A stretch of 64,000 nt of DNA from Stutzerimonas chloritidismutans AW-1 (GTDB taxonomy: Bacteria > Pseudomonadota > Gammaproteobacteria > Pseudomonadales > Pseudomonadaceae), in assembly GCF_000495915.1 (NCBI RefSeq), contig NZ_AOFQ01000018.1, forward strand, positions 28,261-92,260. Direction: 5' to 3'. Below, in pieces: positions 36,106-45,329 of this stretch. Each line of letters opens with the position of its first letter. The first letter of the stretch is position 1. The notes below the pieces were generated by a model, which saw only the letters and a program-made list of their open reading frames with translations, had not been told where the DNA came from and did not search any database. The position numbers and the translations under genes were made by a program.

Positions 36106-36591
36106 TCAGCGCTTGTGGTTGCGCACTTCGGCGCTGCGCAGCGTGGGCGCCAGCTTGTCCAGCACGCCGTTGACGAACTTGTGCCCGTCGGTGGCGCCAT
36201 AGACCTTGGCCAGCTCGATGCCTTCGTTGATGACCACGCGGTAAGGCACGTCGATGCGCTGCATCAGCTCGTAGGTGGACAGCCGCAGAATCGCCAGCTC
36301 CACCGGATCGAGCTCGTCCAGCGGACGGTCGAGATTCGGCGCGATGGCACCGTCGACTTCGCTCTTGCTGCGTGCGACACCGGTCAACAGCTCGTGGAAG
36401 TAGCTGCCGTCCACCCCGGAGAAATCGTTGTCGACGCGGAACTGCGCCTCGATTTCGTTGAGGCTCTGACCGGCCATGTGCCACTGATACAGCGCCTGCA
36501 TCGCCAGGCTGCGGGCAACCCGGCGCGTGGCGATCTTGCCCTTGGCCTTGGGCTGGGGAGCGTCCTGGCTATCGTCGTGATTCAGGCTCAC
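36106..36591 (-). CDS. nusB: Transcription antitermination factor NusB
   Basis: The 161-residue helical protein contains [15 protein letters not shown] and the C-terminal [20 protein letters not shown], typical of NusB. It binds boxA RNA with NusE in rRNA antitermination. The start is a GTG overlapping the ribH stop (GTGA), so the genes are coupled. Confidence 0.95.
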   Translation of the reverse strand: MSLNHDDSQDAPQPKAKGKIATRRVARSLAMQALYQWHMAGQSLNEIEAQFRVDNDFSGVDGSYFHELLTGVARSKSEVDGAIAPNLDRPLDELDPVELAILRLSTYELMQRIDVPYRVVINEGIELAKVYGATDGHKFVNGVLDKLAPTLRSAEVRNHKR

Positions 36592-37064
36592 TTCGCCTCC
36601 AGCTGCGACAGCAGGCTCACCATTTCCAGTGCGGAAAGTGCGGCTTCGGCGCCCTTGTTGCCGGCCTTGGTGCCGGAGCGCTCGATGGCCTGTTCGATGG
36701 AATCGACGGTCAGTACGCCGAAGGCGACCGGCACACCGAATTCCATGGAAACCTGAGCCAGACCCTTGGTGCATTCGCCGGCAACGTATTCGAAGTGCGG
36801 CGTGCCGCCACGAATGACCGCGCCGAGAGCGACGATGGCGTCGTATTCACCCTGCTGGGCGACCTTCTGCGCAACCAGCGGAATCTCGAAGGCACCCGGA
36901 GCACGGATGATGGTGATGTCGTTCTCGCTGACGCCGTGGCGAACCAGCGCATCGACCGCGCCGCTGACCAGGCTCTCGACGACGAAGCTGTTGAAGCGGC
37001 CTACGACCAGGGCGTATTTGCCCTGCGGGGCGATGAAGGTTCCTTCGATGGTCTTCAGGGGCAT
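36588..37064 (-). CDS. ribH: 6,7-dimethyl-8-ribityllumazine synthase
   Basis: The 158-residue protein has [20 protein letters not shown] at the substrate site and [18 protein letters not shown] with the catalytic His. It condenses the pyrimidine and the 4-carbon phosphate to lumazine, the step before riboflavin synthase. It follows ribBA after a strong terminator-like hairpin. Confidence 0.96.
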   Translation of the reverse strand: MPLKTIEGTFIAPQGKYALVVGRFNSFVVESLVSGAVDALVRHGVSENDITIIRAPGAFEIPLVAQKVAQQGEYDAIVALGAVIRGGTPHFEYVAGECTKGLAQVSMEFGVPVAFGVLTVDSIEQAIERSGTKAGNKGAEAALSALEMVSLLSQLEAK

Positions 37065-37083
37065 GGGTGCTTTCTCATCTCTT

Positions 37084-37118
37084 TAAAGAACGAAGGCGCC
37101 GCGGACTGCGCGGCGCCT
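37084..37118 (-). terminator. Intrinsic terminator between ribBA and ribH
   Basis: On the minus strand a perfect 10-bp stem, AGGCGCCGCG / CGCGGCGCCT with a 5-base loop, is followed by TCGTTCTTT. It would reduce read-through from ribBA into ribH-nusB-thiL. Confidence 0.7.
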
Positions 37119-37122
37119 CTGA

Positions 37123-38202
37123 TTATTCGGCCGGGAGGTATTCTACAACTTCCAGATCGAAGCCGGATATCGCGTTGAACTTCATCGGCGCGCTCATCAG
37201 GCGCATCTTGCGTACACCAAGATCACGCAGGATCTGCGAACCGGCACCGACGGTGCTGTAGGTCGCCGGGGTCGGCGGCTGCTGGCGGGTCAGCTGCGCC
37301 AGCAACTGCGGGCCGGTCAGCGGGTTGCCGAGCAGCAGCACAACGCCCTTGCCGGCCTTGGCCACTTCGCTCATCGCAGCACGCAGGCTCCAGCGACCCG
37401 GCACGGTGACCAGCAGCAGATCACGCAGCGGCTCCATGTTGTGCACGCGCACCAGCGTGGGTTCTTCCGGGGAGATTTCACCTCGGGTCAGTGCCATGTG
37501 CACGGTGTCCTCGACGCCGTCGCGGTAGGTGACCAGGTTGAACTGGCCCAGCTCGGTTTCCAGCGGCTGCTCGGAAACCCGCTCGACTGTGCGCTCGTGG
37601 ATCATGCGGTAGTGGATCAGGTCGGCGATGGTGCCGATCTTCAGCCCGTGCTGCTCGGCGAACAGCTCAAGCTCCGGGCGGCGCGCCATGGTGCCGTCGT
37701 CGTTCATGATCTCGCAGATCACGCCGGATGGTTCGAAGCCTGCCATGCGCGCCAGATCACATGCCGCCTCGGTGTGACCGGCACGCGCCAGTACGCCGCC
37801 CGGTTGCGCCATCAGCGGGAAGATGTGGCCAGGGCTGACGATGTCTTCGGCTTTCGCTGCTCGCGCTACAGCTGCCTGCACGGTACGCGCGCGGTCGGCC
37901 GCGGAAATGCCGGTGGTCACGCCTTCAGCCGCCTCGATGGAAACGGTGAATTTGGTGCCGAAACCGGAACCATTGCGCGGCGCCATCAGCGGCAGTTTGA
38001 GCAGCTCACAGCGCTCGCGGGTCATCGGCATGCAGATCAGGCCGCGGGCAAAGCGGGCCATGAAGTTGATGTGCTCGGCGGTGACGCATTCGGAGGCGAC
38101 GATGATGTCGCCCTCGTTCTCGCGGTCCTCGTCATCCATGAGGATGACCATCTTGCCGGCGCGGATGTCTTCGATCAGTTCTTCAGCGGTATTGAGCGCC
38201 AT
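37123..38202 (-). CDS. ribB: 3,4-dihydroxy-2-butanone 4-phosphate synthase with degenerate GTP cyclohydrolase II domain
   Basis: The protein is 359 residues. The N-terminal domain (about 1-205) is an intact DHBP synthase, with DDEDRENEGDIIVA, GFGTKFTVS, GHIFPLMA and HTEAACD. The C-terminal domain (about 210-359) has the fold of GTP cyclohydrolase II but none of its zinc cysteines, so only the first activity is expected. The separate intact ribA supplies the other. The start at 38202 follows AGGAGACGC. Confidence 0.92.
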   Translation of the reverse strand: MALNTAEELIEDIRAGKMVILMDDEDRENEGDIIVASECVTAEHINFMARFARGLICMPMTRERCELLKLPLMAPRNGSGFGTKFTVSIEAAEGVTTGISAADRARTVQAAVARAAKAEDIVSPGHIFPLMAQPGGVLARAGHTEAACDLARMAGFEPSGVICEIMNDDGTMARRPELELFAEQHGLKIGTIADLIHYRMIHERTVERVSEQPLETELGQFNLVTYRDGVEDTVHMALTRGEISPEEPTLVRVHNMEPLRDLLLVTVPGRWSLRAAMSEVAKAGKGVVLLLGNPLTGPQLLAQLTRQQPPTPATYSTVGAGSQILRDLGVRKMRLMSAPMKFNAISGFDLEVVEYLPAE

Positions 38203-38213
38203 GGAGCGTCTCC

Positions 38214-38876
38214 TCAATTCTTCAGGTAGCCGTGCTCGGCGAGAAAACCTTCGGTGAGCCCCGAGGCCTTGGGTTCGGCGGCCTTGTCGCCCATCATCAG
38301 GCGCTCCAGGTAACGCGCCAGCAGGTCGACTTCCAGATTCACCTGCCGCCCGGGGCGGTAGTCGGCCATGATGGTTTCGCCGAGGGTGTGCGGCACGATG
38401 GTCAGCTCGAACTCCGCGCCGTTGACCGCATTGACCGTGAGGCTGGTGCCGTCCACGGTGATCGAGCCCTTGAGCGCGATGTACTTGGCCAGCTCGCGCG
38501 GCGCACGGATGCGGAACTGCACGGCGCGGGCGTTATCTTCACGCGCCACGACCTCGCCGACGCCGTCGACGTGACCGCTGACCAGGTGCCCGCCGAGGCG
38601 GCTGGTAGGCGTCAGGGCCTTCTCCAGATTGACCCGACTGCCGGCCTTGAGGTCGATAAAGGCGGTGCGCGCAAGGGTTTCGCGGCTGACATCGGCCCAG
38701 AAGCCGTTGCCCGGCAGCTCGACCGCAGTCAGGCAGACGCCGTTGACCGCGATGCTGTCGCCCAGTTTGACGTCGCCCAGATCCAGCTTGCCGGTTTCGA
38801 CCAGCACGCGTACGTCGCCGCCCTTGGGCGTGAGCGCACGGATGGTGCCGATGGCTTCGATTATTCCGGTGAACAT
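38214..38876 (-). CDS. ribE: Riboflavin synthase, alpha subunit
   Basis: The 220-residue protein starts MFTGIIEAIGTI, the family hallmark, and has two lumazine-binding repeats (about 1-97 and 98-200). Each has an S-x-x-VNG-x-x-LTV-type segment (DSIAVNGVCLTAVE and SITVDGTSLTVNAV). It dismutates two lumazines to riboflavin. The FMN riboswitch lies upstream. Confidence 0.95.
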   Translation of the reverse strand: MFTGIIEAIGTIRALTPKGGDVRVLVETGKLDLGDVKLGDSIAVNGVCLTAVELPGNGFWADVSRETLARTAFIDLKAGSRVNLEKALTPTSRLGGHLVSGHVDGVGEVVAREDNARAVQFRIRAPRELAKYIALKGSITVDGTSLTVNAVNGAEFELTIVPHTLGETIMADYRPGRQVNLEVDLLARYLERLMMGDKAAEPKASGLTEGFLAEHGYLKN

Positions 38877-39398
38877 GTGGCCTCCCGAGGAAGGCGGGTA
38901 AAACGCTGCATACGACGAACTCCTGTTTTTGAAAAACAGGGCGCTACGGATCGATAGGGATGCATGACGGGCGCACGGACGGCGTCCATCGGGATATCCC
39001 GCTCTCTCTCATCCGGACTATACCGTCGGCCCCGGAATCACACCGGGTCTGCTGACCTTGCCGAAGCAAGCGCTCGCGGGCTAGACGCGATTGAAAGCTA
39101 CTGCGCGCAGAGCATGCTGCGTTGTGGCCCTCCTCGAAGTACTCATTTACCAGGGTAAACTCCGCCTTCTCGTCGAATCACGCCTTGCCTGCCCAGCGCT
39201 CGCTACGCTTTCATCCTTGTAACTGCGCCATTACCGCCGGTGGGGAATCGCACCCCGCCCTGAGAACGTTGGGCCGCTTGCGGCCCGGCAGCGTTTTTAA
39301 CACAAATAGCGGCGCGGGGCAGCCCGTTATCGCCCGGTAGCAGCTATCTGAATGCAAGACGCAGGCTATCGGCGGCCACAGCCGGCACGGGTTGTCGA
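38877..39398. other. 522-bp region holding the FMN riboswitch
   Basis: Apart from the riboswitch (39008-39275) it contains a short hairpin TGTTTTTGAAAAACA (about 38925-38940) near the ribE start and no gene. Confidence 0.7.
39008..39275 (-). ncRNA. FMN riboswitch (RFN element) with a long internal insertion
   Basis: On the minus strand the core elements are in order: CTCAGGGCGGGGTG, ATTCCCCACCGGCGGTAAT, AGCCCGCGAGCG, GGTCAGCAGACCCGGT, ATTCCGGGGCCGACGGTATA and GTCCGGATG. About 149 bases lie between CGGCGGTA and AGCCCGCGAG, where a short variable stem is usual. It controls ribE and probably ribBA downstream in response to FMN. Confidence 0.93.
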
Positions 39399-40499
39399 TC
39401 AGCTGGCCGGACGTGCCACGATCTTCCAGTCGTCGCCCACCGCCCGGATGTCGACGATCTTCAGCTCGCGCGCCTCGCTCATGCGCTCAAGCGGTAGCTC
39501 CAGCAACGGCCGCGCCGAGGAGCCGAGAAACTTGGCGGCCATGAATATCTGGTATTCGTCGATCAAACCAAGACCGGCGAAGGCGCCGACCAGCCGCGGG
39601 CCGGCTTCGACCAGCACCTCGTTGGCACCACGCGCGCCCAGCTCACGCAACAATGCAGTTAGATCGACCCGCTCCTGGCCCAACACCAGCAACTCATGCC
39701 CCGCAGCAGCGAACGCACCCTCACGGCCAGCGACAGTGGTGGCGACCAGCGCCGGACCTGCCTGAAAGAACGGCGCATCCAGCGGCACGCGCAGCTGCCC
39801 ATCGACCAGCACCCGCAGAGGCGGACGCTGCAGCGCCAGTGCCGTGGTTTCCGCATCCAGCCCCAGCTCATCGCCACGCACGGTCAGCCGCGCGGCGTCC
39901 ATGAGCACGGTATCGGCGCCGGTCAGCACCACGCTGGAGCGGGCGCGCAAGCGCTGCACCTCGGCACGTGCGGCCGGGCCGGTGATCCACTGGCTTTCGC
40001 CGCTGGCCATCGCGGTGCGCCCGTCCAGGCTCATGGCCAGCTTGGCGCGCACGTATGGCAGGCCGCTTTCCATGCGTTTGATAAAGCCCGCATTGAGTTC
40101 CCGCGCCTCGCCTTCCAGCACGCCGCTGGCGACCTCGATGCCGGCGCTACGCAGCAGCGCCAGACCGTTCCCGGCGACCTGCGGATTGGGGTCCTGCACG
40201 GCCGCCACCACGCGGCCGACACCGGCCTTGACCAGCGCTTCGGCACAGGGCGGCGTGCGTCCGTAATGGCTGCAGGGTTCGAGGGTGACGTACGCGGTGG
40301 CACCGCGGGCGCGCTCACCCGCCTGGCGCAGCGCATGGACTTCCGCATGCGGCTCGCCGGCACGTAGGTGCCAGCCCTCACCGACCAGCTCGCCATCAGC
40401 GACGATGACGCAACCGACCCGAGGGTTCGGATGGGTCGAATACAGCCCCTTGCGCGCCAACTGCAGCGCGCGGGCCATCCAGGCGTGATCAGTAGTCAT
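39399..40499 (-). CDS. ribD: Bifunctional diaminohydroxyphosphoribosylaminopyrimidine deaminase / reductase
   Basis: The 366-residue protein has an N-terminal deaminase domain with zinc motif HAEVHAL and [11 protein letters not shown], and a C-terminal reductase domain (about 148-366, beginning [20 protein letters not shown]). It carries out the second and third steps of riboflavin synthesis. It overlaps nrdR by four bases (ATGA). Confidence 0.95.
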   Translation of the reverse strand: MTTDHAWMARALQLARKGLYSTHPNPRVGCVIVADGELVGEGWHLRAGEPHAEVHALRQAGERARGATAYVTLEPCSHYGRTPPCAEALVKAGVGRVVAAVQDPNPQVAGNGLALLRSAGIEVASGVLEGEARELNAGFIKRMESGLPYVRAKLAMSLDGRTAMASGESQWITGPAARAEVQRLRARSSVVLTGADTVLMDAARLTVRGDELGLDAETTALALQRPPLRVLVDGQLRVPLDAPFFQAGPALVATTVAGREGAFAAAGHELLVLGQERVDLTALLRELGARGANEVLVEAGPRLVGAFAGLGLIDEYQIFMAAKFLGSSARPLLELPLERMSEARELKIVDIRAVGDDWKIVARPAS

Positions 40500-40963
40500 T
40501 CGGGCTTCGCGGGCTCGCGGGACAGCCGCTCGATCTCCTCGCGGAATTCGTTGAGGTCCTGGAAGCGGCGGTAGACCGAGGCAAAGCGGATATAGGCGAC
40601 CTCGTCGAGCTTCTGCAGCTCGGCCATCACCAGCTCGCCGAGCACCCGCGACTTGATTTCGCGCTCGCCGGTAGCGCGCAGCTGATGCTTGATATGGGCG
40701 ATGGCCGCTTCGAGACGCTCGACGCTGACCGGACGCTTTTCCAGCGCACGCTGCATGCCGGCGCGCAGTTTCTGCTCGTCGAACGGCTGTCGGCTGCCAT
40801 CGGACTTGATCAGGCGCGGCATCACCAGCTCGGCGGTTTCGAAGGTGGTGAAACGCTCGCCACAGGCCAGACACTCGCGGCGGCGGCGCACCTGATCGCC
40901 TTCGGCAACCAGGCGGGAATCGATGACCTTGGTATCGTTGGCAGCACAGAAGGGACAATGCAT
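40496..40963 (-). CDS. nrdR: Transcriptional repressor NrdR
   Basis: The 155-residue protein starts [19 protein letters not shown]; the zinc ribbon is completed by [12 protein letters not shown]. An ATP-cone domain follows (about 49-139). It represses ribonucleotide reductase genes according to ATP/dATP levels. It precedes ribD, the usual pseudomonad order. Confidence 0.95.
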   Translation of the reverse strand: MHCPFCAANDTKVIDSRLVAEGDQVRRRRECLACGERFTTFETAELVMPRLIKSDGSRQPFDEQKLRAGMQRALEKRPVSVERLEAAIAHIKHQLRATGEREIKSRVLGELVMAELQKLDEVAYIRFASVYRRFQDLNEFREEIERLSREPAKPE

Positions 40964-41075
40964 GGGACTGAAATCGGTCGTACGTCGGGACGGCCATGGT
41001 AGCGCATCCGACCCGCAAGACAAGGCGACGGCTTTGCTGCTATACAACCCGCAATCGTCGTTCAGGAGGCTGTCC

Positions 41076-41501
41076 GTGCCGCCACGTTTTTTCGTTCTCC
41101 CTGCCTTCCTGACCTTGCTCGCCGGCTGCAGCAGCCAACCCAGCGAGCCGCCGACCGCGCCGGTCGAGCTGAGCACGGCCCCGCACTCCAAATTGCTCAA
41201 CGAACTGAGCGGCAGCCTGATCGGCGCGCCGGCTGGCAGCGACGTCGAACTCGCCTTACTGGAAGTTGATCGTCGCGACCAGCCGGACCGCCTGCTCAGC
41301 AACGTTCAGCTCAAGGGCCGCGGCAGCGAATTGCCATTCATCCTGCAGTTCAACCCGGACACTTTTCGTCCGGGCCAGCGCGTGGAGCTGCGCGGCCGAG
41401 TCACGCGAGCGGGACAGCTGATCATGCGCCTGCCATCGCGCAGCATTGCCAGCCCCGCCAGCCAGGCGCTCGGCCCGCTACAGCTGGTCCCGGCGCCGTG
41501 A
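41076..41501 (+). CDS. YbaY-family lipoprotein
   Basis: The 141-residue protein starts with GTG after CAGGAGG. It has a lipobox LLAGC (Cys18), so it is lipidated in the envelope. The rest, including [20 protein letters not shown] and paired beta strands with [16 protein letters not shown], fits the YbaY/YscW-like fold. The role is unknown. Its stop overlaps the next start (GTGA). Confidence 0.8.
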   Translation: MPPRFFVLPAFLTLLAGCSSQPSEPPTAPVELSTAPHSKLLNELSGSLIGAPAGSDVELALLEVDRRDQPDRLLSNVQLKGRGSELPFILQFNPDTFRPGQRVELRGRVTRAGQLIMRLPSRSIASPASQALGPLQLVPAP

Positions 41502-42154
41502 CGGCACCGGCACCCTTACAGGCGGCATTGAACGATCTGCTGGGCGACGCACGCCTGGTTGCCGAGCCGCTGCCGGGCACCGATCTGCGACTCTGGCTGA
41601 TCGACGCCGCCAACATGGATCGCGCCTTCAGCCCCGAGGAAACCCGGCGGATACTCGAAGACCCGCCGTACTGGAGCTTCTGCTGGGCCAGCGGCCTGGT
41701 GCTGGCGCGCTGGCTGGCCGACCGGCCGGAATGGGTGCGAGGCAAGCGCGTGCTCGATTTCGGCGCGGGCTCGGGCGTCGCCGCCATCGCCGCGGCCAAG
41801 GCGGGCGCTGCCGAAGTGGTGGCCTGCGACCTGGACCCGCTGGCGCTCGCCGCCTGCCAGGCCAACGCCGCGCTGAATGAGGTCGAGCTACGCTATTCGC
41901 AGGACTTCTTCGGCGAGGCGGATCGCTACGACCTGATCATCGTCGCTGACGTGCTCTACGACCGCGCCAACCTGCCGCTGCTGGATCACTTCCTCAGTCG
42001 TGGACGCGAAGCGCTAGTGGCTGACTCACGGGTGCGCGATTTCGCTCATCCGCTGTATCGGCGCGTGGACGTGCTGGATGCCTGCACTTGGCCGGATCTG
42101 GCAGAGCCTGCGGAGTTCAGGCACGTGAGCCTCTATCACGCTGCAAGGAGCTGA
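41498..42154 (+). CDS. Class I SAM-dependent methyltransferase, PrmA/ETFB-methyltransferase-like
   Basis: The 218-residue protein has the SAM-binding motif [19 protein letters not shown] (about 87-105) followed by [10 protein letters not shown]. The N-terminal part contains [12 protein letters not shown], which marks the group of protein methyltransferases related to PrmA and the eukaryotic ETFB-lysine enzyme. The target protein is unknown. The GTG start is coupled to the lipoprotein gene. Confidence 0.85.
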   Translation: MTAPAPLQAALNDLLGDARLVAEPLPGTDLRLWLIDAANMDRAFSPEETRRILEDPPYWSFCWASGLVLARWLADRPEWVRGKRVLDFGAGSGVAAIAAAKAGAAEVVACDLDPLALAACQANAALNEVELRYSQDFFGEADRYDLIIVADVLYDRANLPLLDHFLSRGREALVADSRVRDFAHPLYRRVDVLDACTWPDLAEPAEFRHVSLYHAARS

Positions 42155-42160
42155 AGAGTC

Positions 42161-42205
42161 TGAGCCAGGGTGAAAAACCGCGAAGCGTTTTCCACCAATC
42201 TGTGC
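42161..42205. repeat. Single GTGAAAAACCGCGAAGCGTT hairpin of the GTGGAAAA family
   Basis: GGGTGAAAAACCGCGAAGCG followed by TTTTCCACC makes a short hairpin between the methyltransferase gene and thpR. It is the same module seen at 10.15 and 15.85 kb. Confidence 0.6.
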
Positions 42206-42226
42206 CGCTGCGACTAGGGACCCGCC

Positions 42227-42745
42227 ATGATCGACAACACCCTGCGCCTGTTCTTCGCCCTGCCCTGCCCGCCCGAGCAGGCGGCTGCGATCTGCGCGTG
42301 GCGGGACGACCAGGCGATCGATGGCCGAGCGGTGCCGCAGGACAACCTGCACCTGCCCCTGGCCTTTCTTGGCGCACAACCGAGAGAACACCTCGACGCG
42401 CTGCTTCAGATGGCTGCAACCGTGCACGCCGAAGCTTTCAGCCTGACCCTCGACCGCCTGACCACCATCGGCAAAGGTTTCATCTGCCTGCAGCCCGCCA
42501 GTACACCGCCCGCGCTGCTGCAGCTGGTCGAAGCACTGAGCGAACGGCTGGCAGCGCTTGGCGTCGTGCTCGACTGCCGGCCATTCCTACCGCACCTGAC
42601 GCTGAGCCGCCAGGCCCGGAGCCGAGCGCAGCAATCGGCGCCAGACTTCACCTGGCACGTCGATCGCTTCGTGCTCTACCGTTCAGTCAATACGGCGGAC
42701 GGCGTGCGCTACGATGAGCTGGGCAGCTGGCCGCTTCTGCCATAA
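42227..42745 (+). CDS. thpR: RNA 2',3'-cyclic phosphodiesterase (2H phosphoesterase), one active-site motif altered
   Basis: The 172-residue protein has the two-lobed 2H fold. The second HxTx motif is intact (H123-L-T125-L), but the first reads H42-L-P44-L, with Pro (codon CCC) in place of the catalytic Thr. The surrounding LHLPLAFLG clearly matches the usual LHLTLAFLG. The enzyme family opens 2',3'-cyclic phosphates at RNA ends; activity may be reduced here. Confidence 0.87.
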   Translation: MIDNTLRLFFALPCPPEQAAAICAWRDDQAIDGRAVPQDNLHLPLAFLGAQPREHLDALLQMAATVHAEAFSLTLDRLTTIGKGFICLQPASTPPALLQLVEALSERLAALGVVLDCRPFLPHLTLSRQARSRAQQSAPDFTWHVDRFVLYRSVNTADGVRYDELGSWPLLP

Positions 42746-42776
42746 CAACCCTTCAAGGCCGCCATGGCGCAGTCTC

Positions 42777-43016
42777 TCAACGCGGCACTTCGATCAGAAA
42801 ACGAAACAGGGGGCCGTGCTGTTCCACTGCCAGGCAGTTGTAGCCCTTGGCCTTGGCGTCCTCGGGGATGCCATGCACCGACTGCGAACAATCGGTTACC
42901 ACCTCGAGCAGCTGCCCCGGCTGCATGGTTTCCAGGGTTTCCAGCGTAGCGATGGCGTTGTACGGGCAATGCTCGCCACGCAGATCAAGCGAGAGATTCG
43001 GTTTGGCCTGGCTCAC
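42777..43016 (-). CDS. TusA/YeeD-family sulfur carrier protein
   Basis: The 79-residue protein has the family motif DLRGEHCPYNAIATLETLE, with Cys of CP-x as sulfur carrier. The GTG at 43016 has AAAGGAGCC upstream; the in-frame ATG at 43052 would increase overlap with the upstream gene. It follows a YeeE-type permease, the usual YeeE-YeeD pairing for thiosulfate uptake and sulfur transfer. Confidence 0.87.
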   Translation of the reverse strand: MSQAKPNLSLDLRGEHCPYNAIATLETLETMQPGQLLEVVTDCSQSVHGIPEDAKAKGYNCLAVEQHGPLFRFLIEVPR

Positions 43017-44211
43017 GGGCAGGGCTCCTTTTCGATTGGAAACGACGTGCATTGAGGTGCACCAGTAACATGGCGACGGCCAGGCCGGCGAAGGTCAGCA
43101 GCAAGCCACTGGCCGGGCCAAAGCTCTCCAGCAGATTGATCTTCGGATAGGGCAGCGCCAGCGACGTGCCGAGCTCATCCCAGTAGACCGCCACCAGCGT
43201 GCCGCCGATGACATTGCCGACGCCGACCACCCAGAAGTGCACCTGCCCTTCCATGGCGCGATACATCCAGCCAGTTTCGCAGCCGCCGGCGACGACGATG
43301 CCGATGCCGAACAGCACGCCACCGATGATTGCGTTCGGCCCCATCCAGAAAATCTTCGGGCTTGCCCCTAGCGCGATGGCACCGAAGGTACCGACGCAGG
43401 CCACAGCCATGCCCAGCAGGATGCCGTAGGCAGCGCGGGTTCGGCCGGTGGTCCAGAGATCGCGGGCGGCACTGGTAAAGCAGATCTGTGCACGCTCGAT
43501 CAGCCCGCCGAACAGGAGTCCGAACAGCACCGCCATGCCCAGCACCAGCGAGGCATCGAAACGCCAGGCAGCGAAGGCGACCGCAAGCACCGCAACCGCC
43601 GTGCCGATCCGGGCCTGCACCGTGGCCCGCCGCCGCGTGCCCTCCGCATCGCCGAACAGCGAACTGGCCTGGCTGCCGACCTTCAGCGGCGTGCGCAACC
43701 AGGGCAACAGGCAGATTTTCACGCCAATCCAGGCGCCACCCACGGTGGCCAACATGAACGCCCAGGCGTGCAGCGAAAACATCGGAATGCCGGTGAAGAA
43801 AGCCGCCAGGTTGCAACCCATTGCCAGGCGCGCGCCGAAGCCGGCGACCACCCCGCCGATCAGCCCCTGCACCAAGCGGCGCTTGCTGGTCGGCCAGCGC
43901 AGGCTGACGTTGTTTGCCCACAACGCCGCACACAGTGCGCCAAGCAACATGCCGATGATCATCACGCCATCCACGCGATCGAGCGGAGTGCCGGACAAGC
44001 CGATCAGCTTGAAGTAACTCCACTCCTCGGGTGCGTAGCCGAACCAGGAAATGACGTGTCCACCCCAGCGAGTGAACTCGCCGGTGACAGCCCAGAAGGT
44101 GCCGGTTATGGCGAAGTAGTAAGCGGAAGCGACGCCCAGCGCGACAAGCGCGGGCAGCGGCGACCAGAAGCGCACGAGGTAGCGCTCCCGGAAGTCGGAG
44201 AGAACGGACAT
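42985..44211 (-). CDS. YeeE/YedE-family sulfur-compound permease
   Basis: The 408-residue membrane protein has about ten hydrophobic segments. The conserved Cys sites of the family are ARLAMGCNLAAFFTGIP, GGLIERAQICFTSAARD and VVAGGCETGWMYRAMEGQ. In YeeE these cysteines line the thiosulfate path. With the TusA-like protein overlapping its end, thiosulfate or a related sulfur (or selenium) compound is the likely substrate. Confidence 0.9.
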   Translation of the reverse strand: MSVLSDFRERYLVRFWSPLPALVALGVASAYYFAITGTFWAVTGEFTRWGGHVISWFGYAPEEWSYFKLIGLSGTPLDRVDGVMIIGMLLGALCAALWANNVSLRWPTSKRRLVQGLIGGVVAGFGARLAMGCNLAAFFTGIPMFSLHAWAFMLATVGGAWIGVKICLLPWLRTPLKVGSQASSLFGDAEGTRRRATVQARIGTAVAVLAVAFAAWRFDASLVLGMAVLFGLLFGGLIERAQICFTSAARDLWTTGRTRAAYGILLGMAVACVGTFGAIALGASPKIFWMGPNAIIGGVLFGIGIVVAGGCETGWMYRAMEGQVHFWVVGVGNVIGGTLVAVYWDELGTSLALPYPKINLLESFGPASGLLLTFAGLAVAMLLVHLNARRFQSKRSPAREPGQTESLA

Positions 44212-44418
44212 GTGAAACTCCTTATGACGCGCGACTGCAAACGCCGCACCGGTCTAGGAAAAGGGTTGCGCCACGATGCGCCGGCAAGAGGCCTGCGCCA
44301 CCTGGCGGGCGCAACCATAGACCAATGGCAACCGCCATGCGAGCCTTTGCTTCCCGTGGCGAGCGCCCCCACATACCATGCACAGCCTTTCAGTCATTCG
44401 TCGCCCACGAGAATCCCG

Positions 44419-45288
44419 ATGAGCCAGACGCCCTATATCTTCGATGTCACCACCGCCAGCTTCGAACAGCTGGTGCTCGAGAACTCGTTTCACAAGCCGG
44501 TACTGGTGGATTTCTGGGCCGAATGGTGCGCGCCGTGCAAGGCCCTGATGCCGCTGCTGGCGAAGATCGCCGAGGAGTATCAGGGTGAGCTGCTGCTGGC
44601 CAAGGTCAACTGCGACATCGAACAGGAGGTCGTCGCCCGTTTCGGCATCCGCAGCCTGCCAACCGTGGTGTTGTTCAAGGATGGTCAACCAGTGGACGGC
44701 TTTGCCGGTGCGCAGCCGGAATCGGCGATTCGCGCCATGCTCGAGCCCCACGTGCAGGCTCCGGCGACGCCGCAGGGCAACCTGCTGGAAAGCGCGCAGG
44801 CCGCCTTCGCCGAAGGCCGTTTCGCCGAGGCCGAGGCGCAGCTGCAGCAGCTGCTGAGTGAAGACAACGAGAACGCTGCCGGGCTGATTCTTTATGCCCG
44901 CTGCCTGGCCGAACGCGGAGAACTGGGCGAAGCGGAAACGGTGCTCAACGCGGTAAAAGGCGATGAGCACAAGCAGGCTCTGGCCGGCGCCCGTGCTCAG
45001 CTGACGTTTCTGCGCCAGGCCAACGACCTGCCGGAAGTCGCCACCCTGAAGAGTCGCCTGGCGCAGAATGGCGAGGACGATGAAGCGGCGTATCAGCTGG
45101 CCATCCAGCAACTGGCTCGCCAGCAATACGAGGCGGCGCTCGACGGCCTGCTCAAGCTGTTCGTGCGCAACCGCGGGTACGCCGATGGGCAGCCGCACAA
45201 GACGCTGCTACAGGTTTTCGATCTGCTGGGTAATGACCACCCGCTGGTGACGCTGTACCGCCGCAAGCTTTACCAGGCGATCTACTGA
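44419..45288 (+). CDS. cnoX: CnoX/YbbN-type thioredoxin-TPR chaperone
   Basis: The 289-residue protein has an N-terminal thioredoxin domain (about 1-110) with an intact active site WCAPC (Cys37, Cys40) and a C-terminal TPR-like helical region (about 118-289). E. coli CnoX lacks the first Cys, so this one may keep redox activity as well as holdase function. It stands alone, divergent from yeeE. Confidence 0.9.
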   Translation: MSQTPYIFDVTTASFEQLVLENSFHKPVLVDFWAEWCAPCKALMPLLAKIAEEYQGELLLAKVNCDIEQEVVARFGIRSLPTVVLFKDGQPVDGFAGAQPESAIRAMLEPHVQAPATPQGNLLESAQAAFAEGRFAEAEAQLQQLLSEDNENAAGLILYARCLAERGELGEAETVLNAVKGDEHKQALAGARAQLTFLRQANDLPEVATLKSRLAQNGEDDEAAYQLAIQQLARQQYEAALDGLLKLFVRNRGYADGQPHKTLLQVFDLLGNDHPLVTLYRRKLYQAIY

Positions 45289-45303
45289 TCGCGGGCAAAC
45301 CTC

Positions 45304-45329
45304 CGGCGCGCCATCAGGAAGGCGCGCCG
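45304..45329. terminator. Hairpin between cnoX and a convergent gene
   Basis: CGGCGCGCC and GGCGCGCCG form a perfect 9-bp stem with an 8-base loop. There is no T run, so termination would have to be factor-assisted. It overlaps the stop of the minus-strand gene. Confidence 0.45.
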
